A DNA stretch of 64,000 nucleotides, taken from Pseudomonas aylmerensis. Its GTDB lineage: Bacteria; Pseudomonadota; Gammaproteobacteria; Pseudomonadales; Pseudomonadaceae. Of the stretch, positions 16,598 to 24,692 are shown piece by piece; position 1 is the first letter of the stretch, and every line of letters begins with the position of its first letter. The notes under the pieces are model-generated. The model made no database searches and had not been told where the DNA came from. It worked only from the letters and a program-made list of their open reading frames with translations. Location of the stretch: contig NZ_MAUE01000045.1 in assembly GCF_001702265.1 (NCBI RefSeq), positions 707,767-771,766 on the forward strand. The letters run 5' to 3'. The translations under genes were made by a program, and so were the position numbers.

Positions 16598-18163
16598 ATG
16601 TTGCTCTCTTCAGTTCCGCCCGTCGCCGCGTCGCTCATTGCCACGACCGAAAATATTCTGCATATCGCACCGGCCTCGAAGAGTTGGAAGGCGCAGGCGC
16701 CCGGTAACGTAGTGTTTCTTCCCCCGACAATAGCCAAGCAGGCCCTGCTCATACAGATCGGACTCCTGCGTCCCTCGACGATTATTCTCGGGGACCAAGC
16801 CGTCGATGCAGATGTCATTGAGCAATGGCGTATCTCTCATCCGTTTGGAGACCTTCATTTAATCCGCAGAGGCACAAGCCTGGATAACGTGCGGCTGGAT
16901 CTATGCGAGTCCAATGGCATTCGAGTGGCCAACACGCTGGGGGTCGACGCCCCGCATGTCGCGGTCTATATCGCGCACTGGTTGAAACGGGCCGATGGCT
17001 CACTACCGCCCGATATCTGTGTGTTGGGATACGGCAATGTGGGTAAAGAGCTTGTCAAACTGTTACTTGATCGAGATCCGAATGTGCGGGTCAAAGTGTT
17101 GGACAGACACGGCCGAGCAACGGGCAATATCGACAGTCGAGTGTCATTTGTTAAGGATTGGTCCGAGGCGCTAAAGGGAGCCTCTGCTGTCGCCCTGTGC
17201 TTATCCCTGAATGATGACTTCGCTCATCGTATCGACGGGGCCCTCATCCAGCGTATGCACACACTCGCTCGCCTGGTCTGTATCGCCAACCCGGATGTCT
17301 TCAGTGATGACGCGTTGCGGACCCTGGCAACCGCTGAACACACCCAGCTCGTATTGGACTCCGATCCCGGGATATTGCATGCATTTCGGATGCGCACAGA
17401 AGCGCTCGGTTGCAGTCTCTCCACCTGGTGCAAACCCGCGACGCTGACGACGCAGGCGGCCAGCACCGACGCCTGCCAATGCGACCTTGACTACGCGGTT
17501 TCAGTCCAACTGAGCGTCAAGGCCTTGCACTGCATTGCCAGGCGCAAGCGTGCACAATCATTGGTGATCCCCTCCCTGCACGCCTATGCCGATGCGCCAC
17601 GCGTCTCGATCATCGGTCGAGGTGTCAACGGCTTGTTGCAAGCCATGATGTTCCGGTTGGTAAATTATCGAGTCACCGTATACGGCGCAAATCAGCCCGG
17701 CGAGGGAGCCCTTCGCAGGCCTGTGATGACGACTGTCAAACCGCTGCATAACGATTATCTACTGCTCGCGAATCAGTATTTGAATGACGAGTTAAATCGC
17801 GTCGGCATCGAGCTGTTTGAAAAGCTCCTGGCGGACAATCCTTCGATTGACGCATCAATTGAAGGTCTGCAATCCAGCCGTTTTAGGGAAGGGGTTTCGG
17901 CGTTGTTGCTGCAGTCTGGGGTCCAGTTCCGTCCCCGGCCTCTAAGCCCGGTGCAAATTGCAGAGTTGAGCAAAGAGCAGTTTGTCGTTACTGCGCTGGG
18001 GGAAGGCGAACTGGATGGGCTTTCGATAGTGTATTGCGCTGCATACAACCAGATTGTGTCCGAAGCAACCTATTCTGATTGCACCGCACATGGGTTGATT
18101 TGGGCCTGCCTGGTCCAGGAAATCATCCAGGCTAGAGCGCCCTCGGGTTCGGCAATGCACTGA
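16598..18163 (+). CDS. two-domain oxidoreductase-like protein (degenerate 2-hydroxyacid dehydrogenase plus FAD/NAD Rossmann)
   Basis: 521 residues; GGAG eight bases before the ATG. Residues about 50-300 look like the D-2-hydroxyacid dehydrogenase fold: NTLGVDAPHVAVYIAHWLKR and the NAD motif VLGYGNVGKELVKLL. The usual catalytic Arg in 'INxxRG' is replaced by CIANPD, so this half may be catalytically dead or act on another substrate. From about residue 330 a second dinucleotide-binding motif appears (VSIIGRGVNGLLQAMMFRL, then VTVYG), as in FAD-dependent amine or amino-acid oxidases, but only about 190 residues follow. I do not know this architecture. Lower GC than neighbours; downstream gene is convergent. 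Confidence 0.7.
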   Translation: MLLSSVPPVAASLIATTENILHIAPASKSWKAQAPGNVVFLPPTIAKQALLIQIGLLRPSTIILGDQAVDADVIEQWRISHPFGDLHLIRRGTSLDNVRLDLCESNGIRVANTLGVDAPHVAVYIAHWLKRADGSLPPDICVLGYGNVGKELVKLLLDRDPNVRVKVLDRHGRATGNIDSRVSFVKDWSEALKGASAVALCLSLNDDFAHRIDGALIQRMHTLARLVCIANPDVFSDDALRTLATAEHTQLVLDSDPGILHAFRMRTEALGCSLSTWCKPATLTTQAASTDACQCDLDYAVSVQLSVKALHCIARRKRAQSLVIPSLHAYADAPRVSIIGRGVNGLLQAMMFRLVNYRVTVYGANQPGEGALRRPVMTTVKPLHNDYLLLANQYLNDELNRVGIELFEKLLADNPSIDASIEGLQSSRFREGVSALLLQSGVQFRPRPLSPVQIAELSKEQFVVTALGEGELDGLSIVYCAAYNQIVSEATYSDCTAHGLIWACLVQEIIQARAPSGSAMH

Positions 18164-18197
18164 TAAAAAAACGGGCGCGACATCCGACGTCGCGCCC
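18164..18197 (-). terminator. terminator of the gbu operon (minus strand)
   Basis: GGGCGCGAC (18173-18181) pairs with GTCGCGCCC (18189-18197). The A-run at 18165-18171 on the plus strand is the U-run for the minus-strand transcript coming from the symporter gene. Confidence 0.85.
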
Positions 18198-18229
18198 GCT
18201 GAAGAAACCGCTCTAAATCCCGCTGTATC

Positions 18230-19612
18230 TCAAACCGCGCTGGCTGTCACACCCGCTGGCCGGCGCGACAACAAACTCACCAGCACAAAGCTCACCAGTC
18301 CTACCGCCAGGCTGTAGTAGATCGGCGTGTTGGCATCCAAGCCATCCTTGATCATGAACAGCAGCGCTGTCACAAAGCCCAGGGTCATGGACGTAATCGC
18401 CCCCGAGGTGGTCGCGCGTTTCCAGAAGATCGCCCCGATCAGCGGGATCAGCATGCCGCCCACCAACAGGTTGTAGGCCAGGGTCAGGGCGCTGATCACG
18501 TCGCTCACCACCAGCGCGATACCCAGCACGGCAATGCCGGTCAGCATCGTGAAGAGGCGGTTGATGCTCAGGCTCGACTGCTTGCCACCGCGCAGGCGCG
18601 GCAGCAGGTCTTCGGTCAGCACGGTAGAGGCGGCCAGCAGGCCGGCGCTGGCGGTGGACATCATCGCTGCCAGTGCAGCGGCGATCACCAGGCCACGAAT
18701 GCCGTCCGGCAGCGACATTTTGACGATGGCCGCAAAGGCGTTGTTGACGTTGTCCAGGTCCGGAATCAGCACGTGGGCGGCCATGCCGATCAGTGCACAG
18801 GCCAGGCCGTAGAGGATGCAGTAGAAGCCGGCGAACGTACCTGCGTACTTGGCGACCTTTTCGTCACGGGCGGTGAATACTCGTTGCCAGATGTCCTGGC
18901 CGATCAGGATGCCGAAGAAGTAGATCATGAAGTAGGTAATGATCGTGTCCCAGCCGATCGCGGTGAAGCTGAAGCTGGATGCCGGCAGCTTGGCCACCAG
19001 TTCATCCCAGCCGCCCACGCGGTAGAGGCAGATCGGCAGCAGGATAAACATCAGGCCGACGGTCTTGATCACGAATTGCACGATGTCGGTCAGGGTCAGC
19101 GACCACATGCCGCCGATGGTCGAGTACACCACCACCACGCCACCACCAAGCAGCACCGAGATCCAGAACGGCAGGCCAAACAGCACCTGCAGCACCGTGC
19201 CGATAGCCAGGATCGAGGTCACGCCGATCATCAGCGCGTAGGCCAGCATGATCACCGCACTGGCCTGGCGGGCCATGGGGTTGTAGCGTTTTTCCAGGAC
19301 CTGGGTGACGGTGAAGATCTTCAGCTTCAGCAGCGGCTTGGCCAGGAACAGGTTCAGCGCAATGATGCCCATGCCCAGCGCGGCACACAGCCAGAAGCCG
19401 GAGATGCCGTGCACGTAACCCAGGCGCACGGTGCCGACGGTGGACGCCCCGCCCAACACCGTGGCGGCCATGGTGCCCATGTACAGCGACGGGCCCAGGT
19501 TGCGTCCAGCCACCAGGTAGTCTTCGTGGGTCTTGGCGCGGCGCATGCCGTAATAGCCGAGCACGAGCATGCCGGCGGCGTAGATGAGTACGACGAATAA
19601 ATCCAAAGCCAT
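18230..19612 (-). CDS. sodium:solute symporter (SSS family), PA1418-like
   Basis: 460 residues, about thirteen membrane segments. SSS markers are visible: YYGMRRAKTHEDYLVAGRNL at the N-terminus, GGASTVGTVRLGYVHG in helix 2, and AALAAMMSTASAGLLAASTV in helix 8, which carries the sodium site. It is the last gene of the gbuA operon, 24 bases after the NCS1 permease gene, matching PA1421-PA1418 order in P. aeruginosa. It probably imports 4-guanidinobutyrate or a related guanidino or urea compound. A strong terminator follows. Confidence 0.9.
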   Translation of the reverse strand: MALDLFVVLIYAAGMLVLGYYGMRRAKTHEDYLVAGRNLGPSLYMGTMAATVLGGASTVGTVRLGYVHGISGFWLCAALGMGIIALNLFLAKPLLKLKIFTVTQVLEKRYNPMARQASAVIMLAYALMIGVTSILAIGTVLQVLFGLPFWISVLLGGGVVVVYSTIGGMWSLTLTDIVQFVIKTVGLMFILLPICLYRVGGWDELVAKLPASSFSFTAIGWDTIITYFMIYFFGILIGQDIWQRVFTARDEKVAKYAGTFAGFYCILYGLACALIGMAAHVLIPDLDNVNNAFAAIVKMSLPDGIRGLVIAAALAAMMSTASAGLLAASTVLTEDLLPRLRGGKQSSLSINRLFTMLTGIAVLGIALVVSDVISALTLAYNLLVGGMLIPLIGAIFWKRATTSGAITSMTLGFVTALLFMIKDGLDANTPIYYSLAVGLVSFVLVSLLSRRPAGVTASAV

Positions 19613-19636
19613 GACGGCGGTTCTCCGATTATTTTT

Positions 19637-21151
19637 TTAGGCTATTGAGGCGCTTTTTGTGGCGGGGGAGCTTGCTCCCGTGGGGCTGTGCAGCAGCTCC
19701 CTGGGGCCATAAACGGCCGCTGGTTCCGGGAACACACGCAGCAAGGTCAGGTACACCACCGAAGCCAGTCCCAGCGTCACCGGCAGGCTGATATCAATCC
19801 CGTCGGCCAGGTTGCCCAGCGGCCCGACAAACTGCCCAGGCAGGTTGACGAAGCACAGACCGACCAGCGCGCTCGGGATCCAGGCCCCCAGCCCGCGCCA
19901 GTTCCAGCCATGGCTGAACCAGTAGCGGCCGCCGGTTTCACCGCGGGTGAAGACCTGCAGGTCATCCGGGCAGTAGAAGCCGCGACGCACGATCAGGCCG
20001 ATGATCATCATCACCATCCACGGCGTGGTGCAGGTGATGATCAGCACGGCGAAGGTCGACACGCTCTGCACCAGGTTGGCGGCGAAACGTCCGATAAAGA
20101 TGAAGGCAATCGACATCACCCCGATCAGCAGCGTGGCCTTGACCCGCGACAGCAGGCGCGGGAACACGCTGGACATGTCCAGCCCCGTGCCATACAGCGA
20201 GGTGGTGCCGGTGGACATGCCGCCGATCACCGCGATCAGGCACACCGGCAGGAAGAACCAGCTGGGCGCAACCGCCAACAGGCCGCCGACGTAGTTGTTG
20301 GCCGCGATGTAGTCCGGTGCCTTGACCGCCACGATGGTCGCGGTAGCCAGGCCGAACAGGAACGGGATCAGCGTGGCGATCTGCGCGAGGACCACCGCCA
20401 GCATGATGCGCATTTTCGGCGTTTCACGCGGGATGTAGCGCGACCAGTCGCCGAGGAATGCACCGAAGGAAATCGGGTTGCTCATGGCTACCAGCGCGGC
20501 GCCGATGAAGGCCGCCCAGAACCCGGCCTGGCCCATGGCGACGCTGCCGGCGAAGTGACTGTCGAAGGCCGGCGCGAAGGCGAAGATCCCCAGCAGGAAC
20601 AACAGGCTCGCCGCCCACACCGCGATGCGGTTGACCCACAGCATGAAGCGAAAGCCGTAGATGCAGACGGTGAGGACGAGCAGCGCAAACAGCCCGTAGG
20701 CCAGGCCCAGGGTCAGGTCAGTTTCAGGCAAGCCCACCAGGCGTTTCGCACCGCCTACCAGCGCATCGCCTGAACTCCACACCGACAGTGAGAAGAACGC
20801 AATCGCGGTCAGCAGCGACAGGAACGAGCCGACAATCCGCCCGTGCACACCAAAGTGCGCACCGGAAGACACGGCGTTGTTGGTGCCATTGATCGGCCCG
20901 AACAGACCCATCGGCGCCAGGATCAGCGCACCCACCAGCACGCCCAGCACGATCGCCCAGACGCCGGCCTGGAACGACAAGCCGAACAACACCGGAAAGG
21001 CACCCAGCACGGCGGTGGCAAAGGTATTGGCACCGCCGAAGATCAGTCGAAACAGATCCTTGGGGCCGGCGGTACGCTCGTGGTCCGGGATCTGTTCGAC
21101 CCCGTTGGTTTCTATTTTGCGAATACTGTTTTCGTTGTTTTTATTATTCAT
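19637..21151 (-). CDS. NCS1/purine-cytosine permease family transporter, PA1419-like
   Basis: 504 residues with about twelve membrane helices; N-terminus hydrophilic (MNNKNNENSIRKIETNGVEQ). GPKDLFRLIFGGANTFAT, PINGTNNAVSSGAHFGVHGR and SNPISFGAFLGDWSRYIP are typical of cytosine-permease relatives. It lies between the NTF2-like and symporter genes of the gbu operon and so probably carries a guanidino compound or a product. The last 16 residues (SPTGASSPATKSASIA) are encoded by a REP-like hairpin (GGGAGC-TT-GCTCCC, 19666-19679), so the C-terminus seems to be repeat-derived. Confidence 0.9.
   Translation of the reverse strand: MNNKNNENSIRKIETNGVEQIPDHERTAGPKDLFRLIFGGANTFATAVLGAFPVLFGLSFQAGVWAIVLGVLVGALILAPMGLFGPINGTNNAVSSGAHFGVHGRIVGSFLSLLTAIAFFSLSVWSSGDALVGGAKRLVGLPETDLTLGLAYGLFALLVLTVCIYGFRFMLWVNRIAVWAASLLFLLGIFAFAPAFDSHFAGSVAMGQAGFWAAFIGAALVAMSNPISFGAFLGDWSRYIPRETPKMRIMLAVVLAQIATLIPFLFGLATATIVAVKAPDYIAANNYVGGLLAVAPSWFFLPVCLIAVIGGMSTGTTSLYGTGLDMSSVFPRLLSRVKATLLIGVMSIAFIFIGRFAANLVQSVSTFAVLIITCTTPWMVMMIIGLIVRRGFYCPDDLQVFTRGETGGRYWFSHGWNWRGLGAWIPSALVGLCFVNLPGQFVGPLGNLADGIDISLPVTLGLASVVYLTLLRVFPEPAAVYGPRELLHSPTGASSPATKSASIA
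19657..19686. repeat. REP-like hairpin inside the 3' end of the permease gene
   Basis: GGGAGC (19666-19671) and GCTCCC (19674-19679) form a perfect hairpin with a TT loop in a GTGGCGGGGGAGCTTGCTCC context, a known REP head type in fluorescent pseudomonads. It is translated as the C-terminal tail of the permease. Confidence 0.7.
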
Positions 21152-21172
21152 GATCTGCTCCGATCACATTGG

Positions 21173-21595
21173 CTAATGGGGCGGCAGCCCTTCCGGCATA
21201 GCGGACAAATGTTCGTGACAGGCCAGCCACAGGCCTTGTTGTTCTGCGCCAGACCCTTGCCGTTTGAAGACAATGGTCTCGCGTTCCTGGCTATGAAATT
21301 GCTCCCCGTTCATGCGCAACTCGGTGGCCACGTCATGAATAAATATCGCCACGTCACCCTGCAGGCTGACGAAGGCATTGCTCGAGGTGCAGGACAGCAC
21401 CTCGAATCCCTCGTCCCGACGCCAGCTGTCCCACAACGCCTGGTAGGCATCGCGACTGAGCAGCGGCTGGGGGAGGGTGTAGAACACAAAGCTGGCATCG
21501 TGGGTGAACGCGCCGAAATAGGCCTCGCGATCATTGCGCGCGAAGGCCGCCACCAGATCGGCAGCGGCACGCAGCACCTCGGCTTGCGCGTTCAT
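21173..21595 (-). CDS. NTF2/SnoaL-like (DUF4440-type) protein, PA1420-like
   Basis: 140 residues from the ATG that shares one base with the gbuA stop. An opening helix (LRAAADLVAAFARNDREAYF), a short beta strand HDASFVFYTLPQPLLSR, and later strands (DVAIFIHDVATELRMNG, ETIVFKRQG) form the cone-shaped NTF2-like fold. Such proteins are small-molecule binding or isomerase-like enzymes. It is the second gene of the gbu operon, so it should act on, or sense, a guanidinobutyrate-pathway molecule; no catalytic residues can be named. Confidence 0.82.
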   Translation of the reverse strand: MNAQAEVLRAAADLVAAFARNDREAYFGAFTHDASFVFYTLPQPLLSRDAYQALWDSWRRDEGFEVLSCTSSNAFVSLQGDVAIFIHDVATELRMNGEQFHSQERETIVFKRQGSGAEQQGLWLACHEHLSAMPEGLPPH

Positions 21596-22545
21596 CAGCG
21601 GTGCGCCACGCCGGGCAGTACGCAGAGCATCTCGTACAGCAGGTTGGCGCCCAGCAACGAGGTGTTGCCGGTGGTGTCGTAGGGCGGCGAAACTTCTACC
21701 AGATCGCAACCAATCAGGTCGAGGCCCTGGCAGCCACGGATGATCTCGATGGCCTGGATGGTGGTCAGCCCGCCGATTTCCGGGGTGCCGGTGCCGGGCG
21801 CCCAGGCCGGGTCGATGCCGTCGATATCGAAGCTCAGGTACACCGGGCCGCCGCCGACTTTCTCACGCACTTCGGCCATCAATGGCGCGAGGGAGTGGTG
21901 CCAGCATTCTTCGGCCTGGACCACACGGAAGCCCTGTTTGCGGCTCCAGTTGAAGTCTTCGGCGGTGTAGCCCTGGGCACGCAGGCCGATCTGCACCACG
22001 CGGTCGCAATCGAGCAGGCCTTCTTCCACGGCGCGGCGGAAAGTGGTGCCGTGGGCGATTTTTTCGCCGAACATATGGTCGTTGACGTCGGCGTGGGCAT
22101 CGATGTGCACCAGCCCGACCTTGCCGTGTTTCTTGTGGATCGCCCGCAGGATCGGCAAGGTGATGGTGTGGTCGCCGCCCAGCGTCAGCGGAATCACGTC
22201 GTGCTCGAGGATCTCATCGTAGGCTTCTTCGATGATGCGCACGGCGTCGAGCAGGTTGAAGGTGTTGATCGCCACATCACCGATATCCGCCACCGACAGC
22301 GAGTCGAACGGTGCGGCGCCGGTGGCCATGTTGTACGGGCGGATCATCACGGACTCGGCGCGGATTTCACGCGGCCCGAAGCGGGTGCCGGCGCGCAGCG
22401 AGGTGCCGATGTCCAGGGGCACGCCAACGAAGGCGGCATCCAGGCCCTTGGCCGTTTGCAGGTGGGGAAGACGCATCATGGTGGCGATGCCGGCGAAGCG
22501 CGGCATTTCGTTGCCGCCCAGTGGTTGGTGGAAAATCTTGTCCAC
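21595..22545 (-). CDS. gbuA: guanidinobutyrase (ureohydrolase family)
   Basis: 316 residues starting at GTG (GAGG nine bases upstream). Manganese-binding motifs of the arginase/agmatinase fold are present: LGGDHTITLP, HIDAHADVND and SFDIDGIDPAWAPG. The N-terminus MDKIFHQPLGGNEMPRF and operon order (gbuA, NTF2-like, NCS1, SSS, with divergent LysR) match P. aeruginosa gbuA rather than speB or gpuA. The enzyme hydrolyses 4-guanidinobutyrate to GABA and urea, the third step of the arginine dehydrogenase or transaminase route. Expression should depend on GbuR. An agmatinase label is possible from family alone, but context argues against it. Confidence 0.92.
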   Translation of the reverse strand: MDKIFHQPLGGNEMPRFAGIATMMRLPHLQTAKGLDAAFVGVPLDIGTSLRAGTRFGPREIRAESVMIRPYNMATGAAPFDSLSVADIGDVAINTFNLLDAVRIIEEAYDEILEHDVIPLTLGGDHTITLPILRAIHKKHGKVGLVHIDAHADVNDHMFGEKIAHGTTFRRAVEEGLLDCDRVVQIGLRAQGYTAEDFNWSRKQGFRVVQAEECWHHSLAPLMAEVREKVGGGPVYLSFDIDGIDPAWAPGTGTPEIGGLTTIQAIEIIRGCQGLDLIGCDLVEVSPPYDTTGNTSLLGANLLYEMLCVLPGVAHR

Positions 22546-22670
22546 GGGATTGCCTCATCGTTGTTTTGTTTATTAGGGGCCGATTCTGCGAAAAGCCCGG
22601 GACGGGAAGAATCGGCAGGGGCAAATACTTAGTTCAGATTTTTCTAAACTAATGCCAGCAGGTAGACTGT

Positions 22671-22990
22671 GATGAGCAGGTTCTCTGTGATGAGCGGGGG
22701 TTCTGTTGTGAGCAGGCTTTCTGTGGTGATCAGGTTTTCTGTGGTGAGCAGGCTTGTTGTGGTGAGCAGGCTTGCCCTGCGTTGGGGTGCGAAGCAGCCC
22801 CCAGAACACACTGCGGTTTTCCAGAAGTAATGAGTCGTCAGGTTTCGGGGCCGCTGCGCGGCCCAACGCAGGGCAAGCCTGCTCGCCACAATAAGCTTGT
22901 GCAACACAACAAGCCTCTGCAACCAGCAGGCTTGCGCAACACAACAAGCCTCTGCAACACGACAAGCCTGTGCACCACAACTAGCCCGCT
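22671..22990. repeat. REPIN core flanked by 18-bp tandem repeats in both orientations
   Basis: Six units close to GTGAGCAGGCTTTCTGTG run from 22671 to 22779 with an 18-base period (one 19-base unit). Then comes an inverted pair: TTGCCCTGCGTTGGG at 22773-22787 against CCCAACGCAGGGCAA at 22862-22876. After it the complement of the repeat (AAGCCT...) recurs at 22875, 22893, 22911, 22946 and 22964, again every 18 bases with one slip. The array fills the gbuA-gbuR promoter interval (22546-23014), so promoters must lie at its edges or within it. Confidence 0.88.
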
Positions 22991-23014
22991 TGCCACGAGA
23001 CACCCGGAGACCCG

Positions 23015-23908
23015 ATGGCCAACGCCTTGCCCGACCTGAAACTCCTGCGCATCTTTGTCAGCGTCGTGCGCCACCAGGGGTTTGCCAACGCGCAGCACGA
23101 ACTCAACCTGTCCACCTCGGCCATCTCGACGTATATGAGCCAGTTGGAAAGCGCACTGGGCCTGGTGCTGTGCCATCGCGGCCGGGGCGGGTTCAGCCTG
23201 ACCAGCAAGGGCGAGTTGTTTCATCAGGAAACCTTGCGTCTATTGGGCGAGCTGGAAGGCTTCGAGCAATACGCCGCCGCGCTCAAGGGCGAGCTGCGCG
23301 GTACCCTCAAGCTGGGCGTGCTCGACTCCACCGTCAGCGACAAGGCCTTGCCGTTCGCCGAAGTGATCGGCGCCTACAGCCTCGAGCACCCGGCGGTGCA
23401 CCTGCACCTGTCGGTGATGAGCCCATACGAACTGCAACTCGGCGTGCAGGACAACCGCCTGGACCTGGCCATCGGCGCCTTTTCCAACCGCATGAGCGGG
23501 CTGATCTACATGCCGCTGTACCGTGAGCAGCACTGGTTGTATTGCAGTACCCGGCATCCGCTGTTCAACGAGCGACGCATCCCCGAACAGGTGATCACCC
23601 AGCAACGCATGGTCGGACGCGGCTACTGGAGCCAGGCCGAGCTGGCGCGCCATGGCTTCAAGCACAGCGCGGCGACCGTGGAAAGTATGGAGGCGCAACT
23701 GATCCTGGTGCTGTCCGGTGCCTACATCGGCTACCTGCCCGAGCACTACGCCCAGGCCTGGGCCGACAAGGGCGACCTGCGCGTCCTGTTGCCGGCAACC
23801 TTCGGCTACCAGGCGCCGTTCTCGATGATCATGCGCCGCGGTCGCAGCCGCGAACCGCTGATCCAGACCTTCCGCGATCTGCTCAAAGCTCAGCTCAACC
23901 AGGCCTGA
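23015..23908 (+). CDS. gbuR: LysR-family activator of the guanidinobutyrate operon
   Basis: 297 residues. The helix-turn-helix lies at about 20-60 (HQGFANAQHELNLSTSAIST and MSQLESALGLVLCHRG), followed by a periplasmic-binding-like effector domain. It is divergent from gbuA, as in P. aeruginosa, where GbuR activates gbuA in response to 4-guanidinobutyrate. A CGGAGA ribosome site precedes the ATG. The gene starts 24 bases after the end of the 18-bp repeat array. Confidence 0.88.
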   Translation: MANALPDLKLLRIFVSVVRHQGFANAQHELNLSTSAISTYMSQLESALGLVLCHRGRGGFSLTSKGELFHQETLRLLGELEGFEQYAAALKGELRGTLKLGVLDSTVSDKALPFAEVIGAYSLEHPAVHLHLSVMSPYELQLGVQDNRLDLAIGAFSNRMSGLIYMPLYREQHWLYCSTRHPLFNERRIPEQVITQQRMVGRGYWSQAELARHGFKHSAATVESMEAQLILVLSGAYIGYLPEHYAQAWADKGDLRVLLPATFGYQAPFSMIMRRGRSREPLIQTFRDLLKAQLNQA

Positions 23909-23913
23909 TAATC

Positions 23914-24519
23914 ATGTCCAGACCCCAATGCCCCCGCTGCCTGAGGCCCGTCACTCACTGCCTGTGCGCGCTGATCCCGAGCCTCGACAGCCGCACGCGG
24001 GTGTTGCTGCTGCAGCATCCGAGTGAGGTCAACCATGCGCTGAATACTGCGCGGCTGGCGGCGTTGGGGTTGAACAACGCGCAGTTGATAGTGGGTGAGG
24101 TATTCGACGACCTGTCGACATTATTGAACCCGCCCGGCTATCAGGCGCGGCTGCTGTTTCCGGCTGACGATGCCCAGCCGTTGCACGCCTACGCGTCTGG
24201 GGATCAACCGCTGTTGCTGGTAGTCCCCGACGGCACGTGGCGCAAGGCGCGCAAGCTGCTGCACCTCAATCCGTTGCTGGCGGCGTTGCCACGGGTGACG
24301 CTGGTCGAAGGCGCGGTTTCCCGCTACCGATTGCGCAAGGCGCCGGGGCCGGGTGCGCTGTCGACGGTGGAGGCGATTGTGCAGGCGTTGCAGGTGCTGG
24401 AGGCGCCGACTTCCTTCGAGCCGTTGCTCAAACCTTTTGAAGCATTGATCGAGGGGCAGATTGCGGCGATGGGGGAGGAGGTGTTTCGCAAGAATCATGG
24501 CGACGGACAGGTCGGGTAG
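23914..24519 (+). CDS. tapT: DTW-domain tRNA-uridine aminocarboxypropyltransferase
   Basis: 201 residues. The four N-terminal cysteines (CPRCLRPVTHCLC) make a small metal knuckle, and VVPDGTWRKARKLLHLNP carries the D-x-T-W motif that gives the DTW family its name. YRLRKAPGPGALSTVEAI follows, also typical. These enzymes transfer the 3-amino-3-carboxypropyl group of SAM to U47 of tRNA (acp3U). The gene begins five bases after gbuR stops, so the two are probably cotranscribed although unrelated in role. Confidence 0.9.
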   Translation: MSRPQCPRCLRPVTHCLCALIPSLDSRTRVLLLQHPSEVNHALNTARLAALGLNNAQLIVGEVFDDLSTLLNPPGYQARLLFPADDAQPLHAYASGDQPLLLVVPDGTWRKARKLLHLNPLLAALPRVTLVEGAVSRYRLRKAPGPGALSTVEAIVQALQVLEAPTSFEPLLKPFEALIEGQIAAMGEEVFRKNHGDGQVG

Positions 24520-24692
24520 GCTATTGACCGGGGCGCGGCCATCGCCGGCAAGCCCGCACATTTCCTGTAGGCGCGCGTCCACACAGTGCGTGCTTATTCC
24601 TTTACGCCATAAGCACCGCACTTTGCGTGATATGGCCCGCCAGCCTTTCCCGGTATGATGTTCGCCCCCGCAGTCTGGATTGCGAATACGCC
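24520..24692. other. spacer with a single degenerate REP before cysM
   Basis: CATCGCCGGCAAGCCCGCAC (24540-24559) followed by CTGTAGGCGCGCG (24566-24578) looks like a decayed REP pair. The remaining bases should hold the cysM promoter; no other structure was found. Confidence 0.5.

Noticed and set aside
21595..22545. speB (agmatinase)
   Set aside because: The family fits, but gene order with two transporters and the divergent LysR gene corresponds to gbuA.
22546..23014. Guanidine riboswitch before gbuA
   Set aside because: No ykkC-type conserved segments are seen. The interval consists of repeats, and regulation is expected through GbuR.
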